From Streptomyces carminius (GTDB lineage: Bacteria > Actinomycetota > Actinomycetes > Streptomycetales > Streptomycetaceae): a stretch of DNA of 64,000 nt. The notes beneath the pieces are model-generated. The model made no database searches and was not told where the DNA came from. It saw only the letters and a list, made by a program, of their open reading frames with translations. The first letter of the stretch is position 1. The number at the start of each line of letters is the position of its first letter. Position numbers and translations under genes: made by a program. The stretch lies in assembly GCF_002794255.1 (NCBI RefSeq), contig NZ_PGGW01000066.1:124001-188000 (forward strand), read 5' to 3'. Shown here in pieces: positions 52,778 through 61,445 of the stretch.

Positions 52778-53833
52778 ATGTCCCAGATGACAGCGGTACG
52801 GATGACGGCCTGGCAGAAATCCCCGGAGGTCGCCCGCGTCCCCGTGCCCGAACCCGGCCCGGGGGAGGTCCTGATCAAGGTGGCAGGGGCGGGGGTGTGC
52901 CACTCCGACCTGCACGTGATGGAGTGGCCCGCCGGAACGCTGCCCTACGGGCTGCCCTTCACCCTGGGCCACGAGACCGCGGGATGGATCCACACCCTGG
53001 GACCGGGCGCGCGGACGGCGGGCCTGGACGAGGGCGACGCGGTGCTGGTCTACGGCCCCTGGGGGTGCGGGGTCTGCCCCTCCTGCGCCCGCGGCGCGGA
53101 GAACTACTGCCGCCGTGCCGCCGAGATCGGCGCCGCCGGCGGCGGGCTGGGCGCGGACGGCGGCATGGCCGAGTACATGATCGTCCCCTCGCCCCGGCTG
53201 CTGACGCCGCTCGGCGACCTCGACCCGCGCCGGGCCGCACCGCTGACCGACGCGGCGCTGACCCCGTACCACGCGGTCAAGCGCTCCTTGCACCGGCTCG
53301 TCCCCGGCAGCACGGCGGTGGTGATCGGCGTCGGCGGCCTGGGGCACATGGCCGTCCAGCTGCTCAAGGCGCTGTGCGCCGCCGAGGTCGTCGCCGTCGA
53401 CCTCTCGGCCGAGAAACTCGACCTCGCCGCCGGAGCGGGCGCCGACCACTGCGTGCCCGCCGGGGAGGGGGCCGCCGAACAGATCCGGGAACTGACCGGC
53501 GGACTGGGCGCCACCCTGGTGCTGGACTGCGTCGGCGCCGACCCCACCCTGGCCACCGCCGCCGCGGCCGCCGCCCCGGAGTCCGACATCACCGTCGTCG
53601 GACTGGCGGGCGGCACACTGCCGGTGCGCTACGGCACCCTGCCGTGGGAGGCGTCGGTGTCGATCCCCTACTGGGGCACCCGGCCGGAGCTGGCCGAGGT
53701 CGTCGCCCTCGCCCGTACCGGCCGTATCCGCCCGCATGTGGAGGTCTTCCCGCTCCAGGAGGCCAACGAGGTCTACCAGCGGCTGCGCGACGGCCTGATC
53801 GCCGGCCGGGCCGTCCTGGTGCCGGAGGAGTGA
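52778..53833 (+). CDS. Zinc-dependent alcohol dehydrogenase (MDR superfamily)
   Basis: 351 residues from the ATG at 52778 with GGGAGGAA upstream. Catalytic zinc ligands are in GVCHSDLH and GHETAG. The structural zinc site is CGVCPSCARGAENYC, a full Cx2Cx2Cx7C set. The NAD-binding fold has VVIGVGGLGHMAVQLLKAL and VVAVDLSAEKLDLA. It oxidises alcohols or reduces aldehydes. Being divergent from a CstR-like repressor, a thiol- or sulfide-linked role is possible but unproven. Confidence 0.93.
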   Translation: MSQMTAVRMTAWQKSPEVARVPVPEPGPGEVLIKVAGAGVCHSDLHVMEWPAGTLPYGLPFTLGHETAGWIHTLGPGARTAGLDEGDAVLVYGPWGCGVCPSCARGAENYCRRAAEIGAAGGGLGADGGMAEYMIVPSPRLLTPLGDLDPRRAAPLTDAALTPYHAVKRSLHRLVPGSTAVVIGVGGLGHMAVQLLKALCAAEVVAVDLSAEKLDLAAGAGADHCVPAGEGAAEQIRELTGGLGATLVLDCVGADPTLATAAAAAAPESDITVVGLAGGTLPVRYGTLPWEASVSIPYWGTRPELAEVVALARTGRIRPHVEVFPLQEANEVYQRLRDGLIAGRAVLVPEE

Positions 53834-53980
53834 CCCGCGCGGTCACTCCCCGTGCCGCCGAGCCATGCCGCCGAGCCGTGCCGCGGCCCGGGGAAGAAGG
53901 AGGTTCCGCCCGCCATGGGCCGGGCACCCACGGGTATCCGCACCAGGTGAGATCCGCACCCGACGAAGGAGGCGGTGGCC

Positions 53981-54643
53981 GTGGCCCGCAGAACAGACCG
54001 TGAATCGTCCGGTCCCGGTGACATCGGCCGGCGCCTGGCCCTCCAGCGCGAACGGCTCGGACTGACCCGTGAGGAGACGGCGACCCGGGCCGGCATGGCA
54101 CCGGGCTACCTGGCGTACCTGGAGGAGCACCCGGCCTCCCCGTCCGGCCCCGCGCTCCTCAGACTGGCCGCCGCGCTGGAAACCTCGGTCGACTGGCTGC
54201 GGGGCGGAGGCACCGACCTGCCGCCCGGCCGCGGCCCGGCGGCGCACCACCCCCGGCTCGTCGAACTCGGCCCCGAGGACTGCCGCACCCGGCTCTCCTC
54301 CCACGGCGTGGGACGCATCGCGGTGACGACGCCCGACGGACCCGCCATCGTGCCGGTGAACTACCTGGTCTCCGACACCGGGATCGCCTTCCGCACCGCG
54401 CCCGACGCCACCCCCGCCGCGGCCGTGGGCCACGAGGTGGCCTTCGAGGTCGACCAGGTGGACGAGGCCATGCGGCGGGGCTGGAGCGTACTGGTCGTCG
54501 GGCCCGCCCGGACCGCCTCTCCGAAGGAGGCCGCACGGCTCGCGGAGCTGGCCCCCAGCGAGCCCTGGGCGGGCGGCGACCGCGAGCAGTGGGTGATCGT
54601 CCGGCCCGACCGCGTCACCGGACGCCAGATCCGCACCGGCTGA
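53981..54643 (+). CDS. HTH protein with a pyridoxamine 5'-phosphate oxidase-like (flavin split-barrel) domain
   Basis: 220 residues from the second GTG (53981), which has GAAGGAGG at the right distance. An XRE helix-turn-helix covers about residues 14-75 (IGRRLALQRERLGLTREETA, MAPGYLAYLEEHP). The C-terminal split barrel is CRTRLSSHGVGRIAVTTPDG, PVNYLVSDTGIAFRTAPDAT, VAFEVDQVDEAMRRGWSVLV, a family that binds FMN or F420. It may regulate in response to a flavin or redox state. It stands alone. Confidence 0.88.
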   Translation: MARRTDRESSGPGDIGRRLALQRERLGLTREETATRAGMAPGYLAYLEEHPASPSGPALLRLAAALETSVDWLRGGGTDLPPGRGPAAHHPRLVELGPEDCRTRLSSHGVGRIAVTTPDGPAIVPVNYLVSDTGIAFRTAPDATPAAAVGHEVAFEVDQVDEAMRRGWSVLVVGPARTASPKEAARLAELAPSEPWAGGDREQWVIVRPDRVTGRQIRTG

Positions 54644-54710
54644 CCGGCCGGCGGCACCGTACCGCACCGTACCGCCCGCACCCCGCCCGTGTCCCCGAAC
54701 CGGGGCGCGG

Positions 54711-54745
54711 GCGGTACGGTGTACAAAAATAATGTGCCAAGCGGT
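54711..54745 (+). promoter_or_regulatory. AT-rich promoter region of the integrase-like gene
   Basis: GGTGTACAAAAATAATGTGC is a sharp AT-rich island 30-60 bp before the GTG start; exact hexamers are ambiguous. Confidence 0.35.
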
Positions 54746-54775
54746 CGACAAAAACCGGCAGAAGAGGGGGAAGCG

Positions 54776-55357
54776 GTGACAGCGGCGGGGAACGAGGCGG
54801 CAACGGCGGACGGTACGGACCGGGAGCGGTACCCGAGACCGACCGTGTCACCCGAGGAGGCCGAGTGGGTGTGGCGGACGCTGGCCTCGCAGGCGATGGA
54901 GGAGGATGCCAGGCCGGAGACGGTACGGCTGGCGGTGGTGGTGGGACTGGCCAGGGCCACCGGTGCCCGATACGGGGACCTGCTGCGGTGCACCGTGCGC
55001 TCGCTGGACCTGGGGACGGGACGGGTGGACGTCGAGCACGGCAAGCACCGTGTGCCGCGGCGCCACGCGCTGGACAGGGGCACGGTGCTGGTGCTGCGCC
55101 GCTGGCTGGACGTCCGCGCCGACCTGTGCGCGGAGCTGGAGGGCTCGGTGCCCGAGGCGCTGCTGCTGACGGTGCACCACACCCACGACAACGGAGTCAC
55201 GGTCGCGGCCGGGCTGCCCATCACCCGGCAGGGCCTGGTGCTGTCCTGGCGCCGTTTCGTCCACCGCACCAACGCCGCCCACGCCGGGCGGCGCCCGCCG
55301 CTGCCCACCCGGTTCGAGCAGCTCCGCCGGGTCTGGAGCGAGGCCGCCGGGCCCTGA
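54776..55357 (+). CDS. Tyrosine-recombinase-like protein lacking the C-terminal catalytic residues
   Basis: 193 residues from a GTG at 54776 with AGAGGGGG upstream. SPEEAEWVWRTLASQAMEED and LARATGARYGDLLRCTVRSL resemble the start of a phage-integrase catalytic domain, with the Arg of TGARYGDLL in the place of the first catalytic Arg. VDVEHGKHRVPRRHALDRGT then follows the usual beta-hairpin. The H-x-x-R box and active-site Tyr are not visible; the chain ends at RFEQLRRVWSEAAG. It is therefore probably inactive as a recombinase or is a repurposed DNA-binding protein. No attachment repeats or phage genes are nearby. Confidence 0.6.
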   Translation: MTAAGNEAATADGTDRERYPRPTVSPEEAEWVWRTLASQAMEEDARPETVRLAVVVGLARATGARYGDLLRCTVRSLDLGTGRVDVEHGKHRVPRRHALDRGTVLVLRRWLDVRADLCAELEGSVPEALLLTVHHTHDNGVTVAAGLPITRQGLVLSWRRFVHRTNAAHAGRRPPLPTRFEQLRRVWSEAAGP

Positions 55358-55472
55358 CGGGCGGCAGGCGTACCGACGAGTACCCCGGTGCGGGAAACGG
55401 GCGGGGGATGCTTTACCGTTGAAACGGATGCGGATGCCGCCGGTGGACCGCAAGGTCCCGGTGTTCCCGCAT

Positions 55473-55518
55473 GCCCCGGCCCCGGCCGAGTCTCCCCCGT
55501 CTCGGCCGGGGCCGGGGC
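55473..55518. terminator. Terminator with an 18-bp perfect stem
   Basis: 55473-55490 pairs with 55501-55518 around a 10-base loop, followed by CTTTCCC. It lies 116 bp after the integrase-like stop. The rest of the 55358-55725 gap has no gene I can support. Confidence 0.8.
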
Positions 55519-55725
55519 CTTTCCCTGCCGGACGGCGCGCGCTCCGGTCCTCCCGGTCACCGGGGACCCGCCGTTTCCGGAGGCGTGGGAGGGGGCCGCG
55601 GGGGCGGTACGGCGCGGCGGGACCGCTCCGCGAGGGACTCCGGCACACTGGCCCGGGAGAGCGGACCGGACCCGATGGGCCCGGGGACCGCGCGGGCCGG
55701 GCGGAGCGCGAGGGAGACGGCGAAC

Positions 55726-56376
55726 GTGGACAGCCGGGCGTGGGACGAGCGGTACGCGGCGACCGAACTGGTCTGGGGCGAGGAGCCCAACCGCTGGGTG
55801 GCCCGGGAGACCGGGAGCCTGCCGCCCGGGCGGGCACTGGACCTGGCGGCGGGGGAGGGGCGCAACTCCGTCTGGCTGGCCGCCCGGGGATGGCGGGTGA
55901 CCGCCGTGGACTTCTCGGCCGTCGCCCTGGAGCGCGGCCGGCGGCTCGCGGCCCGGCAGCCCTCCGGGACCGCCGACCGCGTCACCTGGGTGGCGGCGGA
56001 CCTGACCGGGTACCGGCCCGAGCCCGGGGCGTACGACCTGCTGCTGGTGGTCTACCTGCACCTCCCCGCCGGGCAGCGCCGTACGGTGCTGCGCCGGGCG
56101 GCGCGCGCCGTGGCCGCCGGGGGCACCCTGCTCGTCGTCGGGCACGACAGCGTGAACCTCACCGAGGGGATCGGCGGACCGCGGGACCCCGGGGTGCTGT
56201 TCACCCCCGGGGACGTACTCGCCGACACCGTCGGTGAGGCCGTCGGCCAGGAGTCCGTCCCGGATCTGGAGACGGTGCGCGCCGAGCGGGTCCGCCGTCC
56301 GGTCACCGGGCCGGACGGCGAGCCGGCGGAGGCCGTCGACGCCCTGGTGCGGCTGCGGCGCCCGCCCGCCCGCTGA
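55726..56376 (+). CDS. Class I SAM-dependent methyltransferase (TehB-like)
   Basis: 216 residues from a GTG at 55726 with AGGGAG upstream. The family start is SRAWDERYAATELVWGEEPN; motif I is GRALDLAAGEGRNSVWLAAR, motif II VTAVDFSAVALERGRRLA, then LLLVVYLHLPAGQRRTVLRR. It resembles tellurite/thiopurine-type methyltransferases. Substrate unknown. The frame is open further upstream, across the terminator, without family similarity. Confidence 0.88.
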   Translation: MDSRAWDERYAATELVWGEEPNRWVARETGSLPPGRALDLAAGEGRNSVWLAARGWRVTAVDFSAVALERGRRLAARQPSGTADRVTWVAADLTGYRPEPGAYDLLLVVYLHLPAGQRRTVLRRAARAVAAGGTLLVVGHDSVNLTEGIGGPRDPGVLFTPGDVLADTVGEAVGQESVPDLETVRAERVRRPVTGPDGEPAEAVDALVRLRRPPAR

Positions 56377-56400
56377 GCGCCGTACGCATCCGGCGCGGCC

Positions 56401-56880
56401 TCACCGTCCGGCGACCTCCCGCAGCGCCCGCACGTCGATCTTCTTCATGCCGAGCATGGCCCTGGTGGCACGCGCGGCCACGTCCGGGTCCGGGTCGGTG
56501 ACCAGTTCGACCAGTTCCCTGGGGACGATCTGCCAGGACAGCCCGTAGCGGTCCTTCAGCCAGCCGCACTGCGACTCCTCGCCGCCTTCGGTGAGCCTGG
56601 CCCACAGCTCGTCCACCTCCCGCTGGTCGGCGCAGTCCACCGAGAGGGAGACGGCCTCGGAGAAGGTGAACTCCGGCCCGCCGTTGAGTGCGCTGAACCG
56701 CTGCCCGCCGAGTTCGAAGGTGACCAGTGCGGCCGATCCGGGCTCGCCCGGCCCGGCCTCGGTGTAGCGCTCGACGCCCGTGATCCGGGAGTCGGGGAAC
56801 AGGGAGGTGTAGAACTCGGCGGCCTCCTCGGCCCGGCCGTCGAACCACAGGCAGGTCGTGATCTTCTTGGTGGGGTTCAT
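56401..56880 (-). CDS. VOC-superfamily protein (PhnB/3-demethylubiquinone methyltransferase-like)
   Basis: 159 residues. KITTCLWFDGRAEEAAEFYT, SLFPDSRITGVERY, GQRFSALNGGPEFTFSEAVS, SVDCADQREVDELWARLTEG and CGWLKDRYGLSWQIVPREL are the PhnB-like VOC pattern. The C-terminus AMLGMKKIDVRALREV is characteristic. These proteins have no established reaction. Confidence 0.92.
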   Translation of the reverse strand: MNPTKKITTCLWFDGRAEEAAEFYTSLFPDSRITGVERYTEAGPGEPGSAALVTFELGGQRFSALNGGPEFTFSEAVSLSVDCADQREVDELWARLTEGGEESQCGWLKDRYGLSWQIVPRELVELVTDPDPDVAARATRAMLGMKKIDVRALREVAGR

Positions 56881-57110
56881 GGTGTGCTCTCCCGGGGTGC
56901 GGGTGTCGGACGTTCCACAGGGGTGGACCGGCCGGACCGCCGGAACTCATCGCCCGTGGCCGGATGACATCGCCGCCGCCGTCACCGCCGCGCTGTGGTG
57001 CGCGGGCCGGCGCGGGAAGCCGGGGAGGAGACCGGGCGGGGCCGTGCCCGGAGGGCCGGTTCCCGGTGTGCCCCGTACCGTTCCCCTGCTTCTGACGGGT
57101 GCGGACGTGC

Positions 57111-57147
57111 CGGTGGCGTGGCGGCTTCGAGCCGCCACGCCACCGGG
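57111..57147 (-). terminator. Terminator after the xylanase gene
   Basis: Perfect 17-bp stem (57111-57127 with 57131-57147) and TCG loop, 25 bp past the xylanase stop. Confidence 0.88.
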
Positions 57148-57172
57148 GACGGGCTGATGGTGCGAGGTCGTG

Positions 57173-58681
57173 CTAGGAGGCGGTGCAGCTCACCACGCGG
57201 GGCAGGTTCCAGTTGCCGTTGGCCATCACGGTGAAGCCGAAGCCGGTGGAGGCCCCGGCGGCCAGTGTGCCGTTGCCGCTGGGCCGCACGGTCATGTTGC
57301 TGCCGCTGGTGGAGAAGGAGGCGCTCCAGGAGTTCTGGATCGACTGTCCTCCGTTGAGCTGGACGTTCACCGTCCAGTTGCTGATGGAGGTGGAGCCGGC
57401 CCGCACGGTGGCCTGGACGTTGAAGCGGTCGCCCCAGCGCTGCGACTCCTCCAGGGTGGCCGTGCAGGTGGCGTTGCCGGTACCGCCGTTGTTCCCCGCG
57501 GTGGTGCCGCCGTCGGTACCGGCGGTCGTACCACCGTTGGTGCCGGCGGTGGTCCCACCGTTGGTACCCGCGGTGGTCCCGCCGTTGGTGGTGCCGCCCG
57601 CGGTGGTGCCGGTGCCGTTGTTCAGCACCTCCAGGACGGTGTTGTACGCCTGCTTCTTGTTGTAGTTGCCGTCGAACAGCAGCGGGGTGTCACCCGAACG
57701 CCAGGAGTACTTGTCCGTCACGCCCCACACGGTGATGCCGGTGCAGCGCGCGACGTTCAGGCAGGCCTGGACGATCGTGCGGTAGTCGTTGGCCTGCTGG
57801 CTGCCGGAGCCGGCGATGTCCAGTTCGGTGATCTGGACGTCCACCCCGAGGTCCGCGAAGCTCTGCAGGGTGGTCTGGAAGTTGCTGGGCACCGGGTTGC
57901 CGCTGTTGAAGTGGCCCTGGAGGCCGACGCAGTCGATCGGCACGCCGCGCGACTTGAAGTCGCGGACCATGCGGTACACGCCCTGGGTCTTGGCGTGGCT
58001 CCAGTTGTCGGTGTTGTAGTCGTTGTAGCAGAGCTTGGCGTTCGGGTCGGCGGCCCGCGCGGTGCGGAAGGCCTCCTCGATGTAGCCGTCGCCGAGCTTC
58101 TGCTGGAAGGGGGACTCGCTGCGGCGGCCGCCGCCGGAGCCGTCCGCGAAGGCCTCGTTGACCACGTCCCAGGAGTGGACCTGGCCCCTGTACTGGCCCA
58201 TCACCCGGTTGATGTGGTTGTTCATCGCCGAGCGCATGTCGTTCGCGGACAGGTTCTTGACCCAGTCGGGCAGCTGGGAGTGCCACACCAGGGTGTGGCC
58301 GCGCAGCATCATGCCCTGGCTGCGGGCGTGGTTGGCGATCCGGTCGGCGGTGGAGAAGTTGAACGAGTTGCGGGAGGGCTCCAGCGCGTCCCACTTCATC
58401 TCGTTCTCAGCCGTGATGGAGTTGAACTCCCGGTTGAGGACGTTCATGTAGTCCGACTCGCCCATGCGGCCGGCGGCGATCGCGGTGCCGAAGTAGCGGC
58501 CCTGCTCGGCCGCCGAGGCCCCCAGGGTGCTGGCGGCGCTGGCCGAACCGGACAGCGCGGTGAGGGTGCCCGCGGCGGCCATCGCCAGGCCCGCGCCCAG
58601 GACCACCGCGTTGCGCAGGGCGGACCGCGGGCGCTTCCGGGCCTGTCTGGGGTCCGCCGGGGTGTGGGGGGTGTCGACCAT
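57173..58681 (-). CDS. Secreted GH10 endo-beta-1,4-xylanase with C-terminal CBM2
   Basis: 502 residues from the ATG at 58679-58681 with AAGGGAAAG upstream. The signal peptide has a basic start (ARKRPRSALRNAVVLGAGLA) and is cut near SGSASA. The GH10 barrel carries FGTAIAAGRM, FNSITAENEMKWDALEP, acid/base E176 in WDVVNEAF and nucleophile E286 in ITELDIAG. A repetitive Gly/Thr/Asn linker (NGGTTAGT units) connects to CBM2 (ATCTATLEESQRWGDRFNVQ, ISNWTVNVQLNGGQSIQNSW). It cleaves internal xylan bonds while bound to cellulose or xylan. It stands alone with its own promoter and terminator. Confidence 0.95.
   Translation of the reverse strand: MVDTPHTPADPRQARKRPRSALRNAVVLGAGLAMAAAGTLTALSGSASAASTLGASAAEQGRYFGTAIAAGRMGESDYMNVLNREFNSITAENEMKWDALEPSRNSFNFSTADRIANHARSQGMMLRGHTLVWHSQLPDWVKNLSANDMRSAMNNHINRVMGQYRGQVHSWDVVNEAFADGSGGGRRSESPFQQKLGDGYIEEAFRTARAADPNAKLCYNDYNTDNWSHAKTQGVYRMVRDFKSRGVPIDCVGLQGHFNSGNPVPSNFQTTLQSFADLGVDVQITELDIAGSGSQQANDYRTIVQACLNVARCTGITVWGVTDKYSWRSGDTPLLFDGNYNKKQAYNTVLEVLNNGTGTTAGGTTNGGTTAGTNGGTTAGTNGGTTAGTDGGTTAGNNGGTGNATCTATLEESQRWGDRFNVQATVRAGSTSISNWTVNVQLNGGQSIQNSWSASFSTSGSNMTVRPSGNGTLAAGASTGFGFTVMANGNWNLPRVVSCTAS
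57490..57605 (-). repeat. 24-bp tandem repeats encoding the xylanase linker
   Basis: About four imperfect 24-bp units encode NGGTTAGT/D repeats; length variation of the linker would be in frame. Confidence 0.8.
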
Positions 58682-59410
58682 TGCTTTCCCTTCGTCCTTG
58701 CCTGCGGAGCACATGGGGGGATCCACGGGCGGTTGGGGTGTGCCATTCGCGGCTCTCCGGATCCGCCACCCGTATGGAGGAGCAGGGTGGGCGGACCCGG
58801 GCGATAGGCAACGATCGATGTGGAGTATGCGCGGTGTACAACCGACCGTCAATGTTTCTTTCCGGAAAGATTCCGGAGCGAACTCCCGTAACTTTTCGCA
58901 GGGTTGGAGACTCGGTCAGAGCGAACGGACCTGGTAGCGGGGGAGGTGCATCGGTTGACCCCGGTGTGAGGTGCCGGAAGTTCCGAGATCTTTTTCGAAA
59001 CTTGTCAGGGGGTGACGGCGGGCACTCGCGCCGGACTCGCCGACACCGCGGGACGACGCGAAGAGGCGGCCGGTCACCCGGGCCGGGACGTCACGCGGCC
59101 GCGCCGACGACGAGGGGGAGGGGGACATCGTGGCGCGGCCGTACCGTGCGCGTTCCCGGGAATCCGCCGCCCACACCCGGCCGGCGCCACAAAGGGGTCC
59201 GGTTGTTCCCGGCCGGCCCACCGGGGTCCCCGCGCCGCCGGCGCGCAGGCGGGAGGAGGGTCCGGGGAGGGCCCGGGTCCGGCCGGGGAGCCGGCAGGGC
59301 ACGATGGTCCCCGGAGCCCGGCACGCGCGCCGCCGGTCCTCCACCCACCCAGCGGACGTCCGGGCCGTGACACGCGGTCCGGAACCCAGTGATGTACGGA
59401 GAGTGTGTCG
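58682..59410. other. Divergent intergenic region of the xylanase and TerB-like genes
   Basis: 729 bp with no supportable gene. The part near the xylanase (58820-58880) is less GC-rich and contains TCTTTCCGGAAAGA (58857-58870), a perfect 14-bp palindrome 176 bp before the xylanase start. Bases 58985-59007 (GATCTTTTTCGAAACTTGTC) form another AT-rich patch with the TTCGAA palindrome. No CebR box is present. Confidence 0.5.
58857..58870 (-). promoter_or_regulatory. Palindrome upstream of the xylanase gene
   Basis: TCTTTCCGGAAAGA is perfectly two-fold symmetric; candidate operator for a xylan-responsive regulator. Confidence 0.4.
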
Positions 59411-59866
59411 ATGGCCCTGTGGGACCGTCTCAAGGAATCCGCCCAGGCGATGCAGGCCCAGCTCGAGGAACGGAAGAACGAACTCAGAGGCGGCGCCTTC
59501 CGGGACGCAGGCATGGCCATGTGCGCGCTCGTCGCCGCGGCGGACGGCGTCATCGACCCGGCCGAGCGCCGCCGGGTCGGCTATCTGATCGAGCACAACG
59601 AGGTGCTGAGGAACTTCCCCGCCGAGGACCTGCGGTCCCTCTTCGAGGACTGGCTGGACCGGCTCGCCGCCGACCCCGAGGGGACCAGGGCCGAGGCCCT
59701 GCGGGAGATCGCCAGGGCGCGGAAGAAGCCGGTGGAGGCCCGCGCCGTCGTCCAGATCGGCATCGTCATCGGCGGTGCGGACGGTCACTTCGACCATGTG
59801 GAGCGGGTCGTGGTGCGCGACGCCTGCCATGTCCTGGACCTGCCCCTCCACGAGTTCGACCTGTGA
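59411..59866 (+). CDS. TerB-family protein
   Basis: 151 residues from the ATG at 59411, about 8 bases after GGAGAG; a GTG two codons earlier is too close to that site. The TerB helical domain is seen in AGMAMCALVAAADGVIDPAE, RRRVGYLIEHNEVLRNFPAE and IGIVIGGADGHFDHVERVVV, with acidic loops that can bind metal. Related proteins occur with tellurite resistance and phage-defence ter genes, but no other ter gene is here. Confidence 0.9.
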   Translation: MALWDRLKESAQAMQAQLEERKNELRGGAFRDAGMAMCALVAAADGVIDPAERRRVGYLIEHNEVLRNFPAEDLRSLFEDWLDRLAADPEGTRAEALREIARARKKPVEARAVVQIGIVIGGADGHFDHVERVVVRDACHVLDLPLHEFDL

Positions 59867-59869
59867 GCC

Positions 59870-59909
59870 GCGGCCGGTGACCCGCCCGGCCGGGCGGGTC
59901 ACCGGCCGC
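59870..59909. terminator. 40-bp perfect palindrome after the TerB-like gene
   Basis: A fully symmetric 40-bp GC-rich palindrome without a spacer begins 3 bp after the stop codon; it would fold as a 17- to 18-bp hairpin in RNA and acts probably as terminator. Confidence 0.75.
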
Positions 59910-60018
59910 CCGGCCGCCGCACCTCCCTCCCGTCAGCTCTCCCGTCACCCGTCGGGCCCGTTTCGCGCCGTGCGCGGCGGGCACTCCGAGCCGCACGACC
60001 AACCGACGTGAGGGACAC

Positions 60019-60996
60019 ATGCAGATCGGCTACAAACTGGCGGCCGAGGCGTTCGGCCCCGCCGAACTCGTCCGGCAGGCGGTCCGTGCGGAGCGGGCCG
60101 GATTCGACTTCGTGGAGATCAGCGACCACTACCACCCGTGGCTCGACAACCAGGGCCACTCACCGTTCGCCTGGACGGTCCTGGGCACCATCGCCGCGCG
60201 GACCGAGCGCATCGGACTGGCGACCGGGGTGACCTGCCCGACCGTGCGCTACCACCCGGCGGTCATCGCCCAGGCGGCCGCGACGCTGGCGCTGCTCTCC
60301 GAGGGGCGGTTCACCCTCGGCGTCGGCTCCGGGGAGCGGCTCAACGAGCATGTCGTCGGGCGCGGCTTCCCGGCGGTGAGCGTGCGCCACGAGATGCTCC
60401 GCGAGGCGCTGGAGATCATCCGGTTGCTGTGGCAGGGCGGATACCGCTCCTACGAGGGGAAGCACCTGCGGCTGGAGGACGCGCGGGTCTTCGACCTGCC
60501 CGAGGAGCCGCCGCTGATCGCGGTGGCCGCCAGCGGGGAGCCGTCGGCGCGGTTGGCGGCCGAGTTCGGCGACGGCCTGTTCGCCACCGAGCCCAAGGAG
60601 GAGATCGTCCGGCACTACCGCGAGGCGGGCGGCAAGGGGCCCGGCTACGCCGAGGTGCCCGTGGCCTGGGCACCGGACGAGCACACCGCGGCGCGGGCCG
60701 TGCTGGAGACGACCCGGTGGGCCCTGACCGGGTGGAAGGTGATGAGCGAACTGCCCAATCCGGTCAACTTCGAGGCCGCCACCACCACCGTCCGTGAGGA
60801 GGACGTCCTGGGGCAGTTCGCCTGCGGCCCCGACCCCGACCGGTTCACCGAGGTGGCCCGGCAGTACACCGACGCGGGCTTCGACCGGCTGGTGCTGATG
60901 AACGCCGGTCCGGACCCGGACGGCTTCCTCGACTTCTTCCAGGAGGAGCTGGCCGGGCGGCTCCGCGCACTCGCCCCGGGCGGCACGGGGAAGTGA
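60019..60996 (+). CDS. LLM-class F420-dependent oxidoreductase
   Basis: 325 residues. MQIGYKLAAEAFGPAELVRQ, FDFVEISDHYHPWLDNQGHS, IGLATGVTCPTVRYHPAVIA, FTLGVGSGERLNEHVVGRGF and ALEIIRLLWQGGYRSYEGKH are the TIGR03557-like pattern of F420-using luciferase-like reductases related to F420-dependent glucose-6-phosphate dehydrogenase. The substrate is unknown. Confidence 0.92.
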   Translation: MQIGYKLAAEAFGPAELVRQAVRAERAGFDFVEISDHYHPWLDNQGHSPFAWTVLGTIAARTERIGLATGVTCPTVRYHPAVIAQAAATLALLSEGRFTLGVGSGERLNEHVVGRGFPAVSVRHEMLREALEIIRLLWQGGYRSYEGKHLRLEDARVFDLPEEPPLIAVAASGEPSARLAAEFGDGLFATEPKEEIVRHYREAGGKGPGYAEVPVAWAPDEHTAARAVLETTRWALTGWKVMSELPNPVNFEAATTTVREEDVLGQFACGPDPDRFTEVARQYTDAGFDRLVLMNAGPDPDGFLDFFQEELAGRLRALAPGGTGK

Positions 60997-61036
60997 GGCA
61001 CGGACGGGAGCCGTGATGCGAGGGTCCGCGGCGCCC

Positions 61037-61393
61037 TCAGGTGCGCCGCGGGCCCAGCACGCAGAACTCGTTGCCCTCCGGGTCCGCCAGGACGACCCAG
61101 GGCTCCTCGCCGCTCTGCCCCACCTCGGCGCGGCGGGCGCCGAGGGCGAGCAGCCGGGCCACCTCGGCGTCCCGGTCATCGGGCCGGAAGTCCAGATGGA
61201 GCCGGTTCTTGACGGTCTTCTCCGCCGCCCCGGTGCCGAAGAGCAGCCCCGGCAGGCGGTCGGGCGCGGGCCGGATCTCGTACTCCTCGGGCGAGTCGTC
61301 CACCACCACCCAGCCCAGTGCCTCCGCCCACCAGCGCCCCAGTGCCACCGGGTCCGCCGCGTCCACCACGACCTGCTCCCACTCCAGTGCCAT
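61037..61393 (-). CDS. VOC-superfamily (glyoxalase-like) protein
   Basis: 118 residues from the ATG at 61391-61393. EQVVVDAADPVALGRWWAEA, LGWVVVDD, KNRLHLDFRPDDRDAEVARL and WVVLADPEGNEFCVLGP match the small glyoxalase-like family common in actinobacteria. The metal-binding Glu/His pattern is partly kept. Function unknown. The kinase-fold gene upstream is 52 bp away on the same strand. Confidence 0.9.
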   Translation of the reverse strand: MALEWEQVVVDAADPVALGRWWAEALGWVVVDDSPEEYEIRPAPDRLPGLLFGTGAAEKTVKNRLHLDFRPDDRDAEVARLLALGARRAEVGQSGEEPWVVLADPEGNEFCVLGPRRT

Positions 61394-61445
61394 GCCCGGA
61401 GCGTAACGGCCGCCGCCGCGGGAGGGCACCCGGTTCGCCGGTGCC

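Noticed and set aside
57490..57605. Short regular repeats that could suggest a CRISPR array
   Set aside because: They are coding repeats of the xylanase linker without spacers; no cas genes are present.
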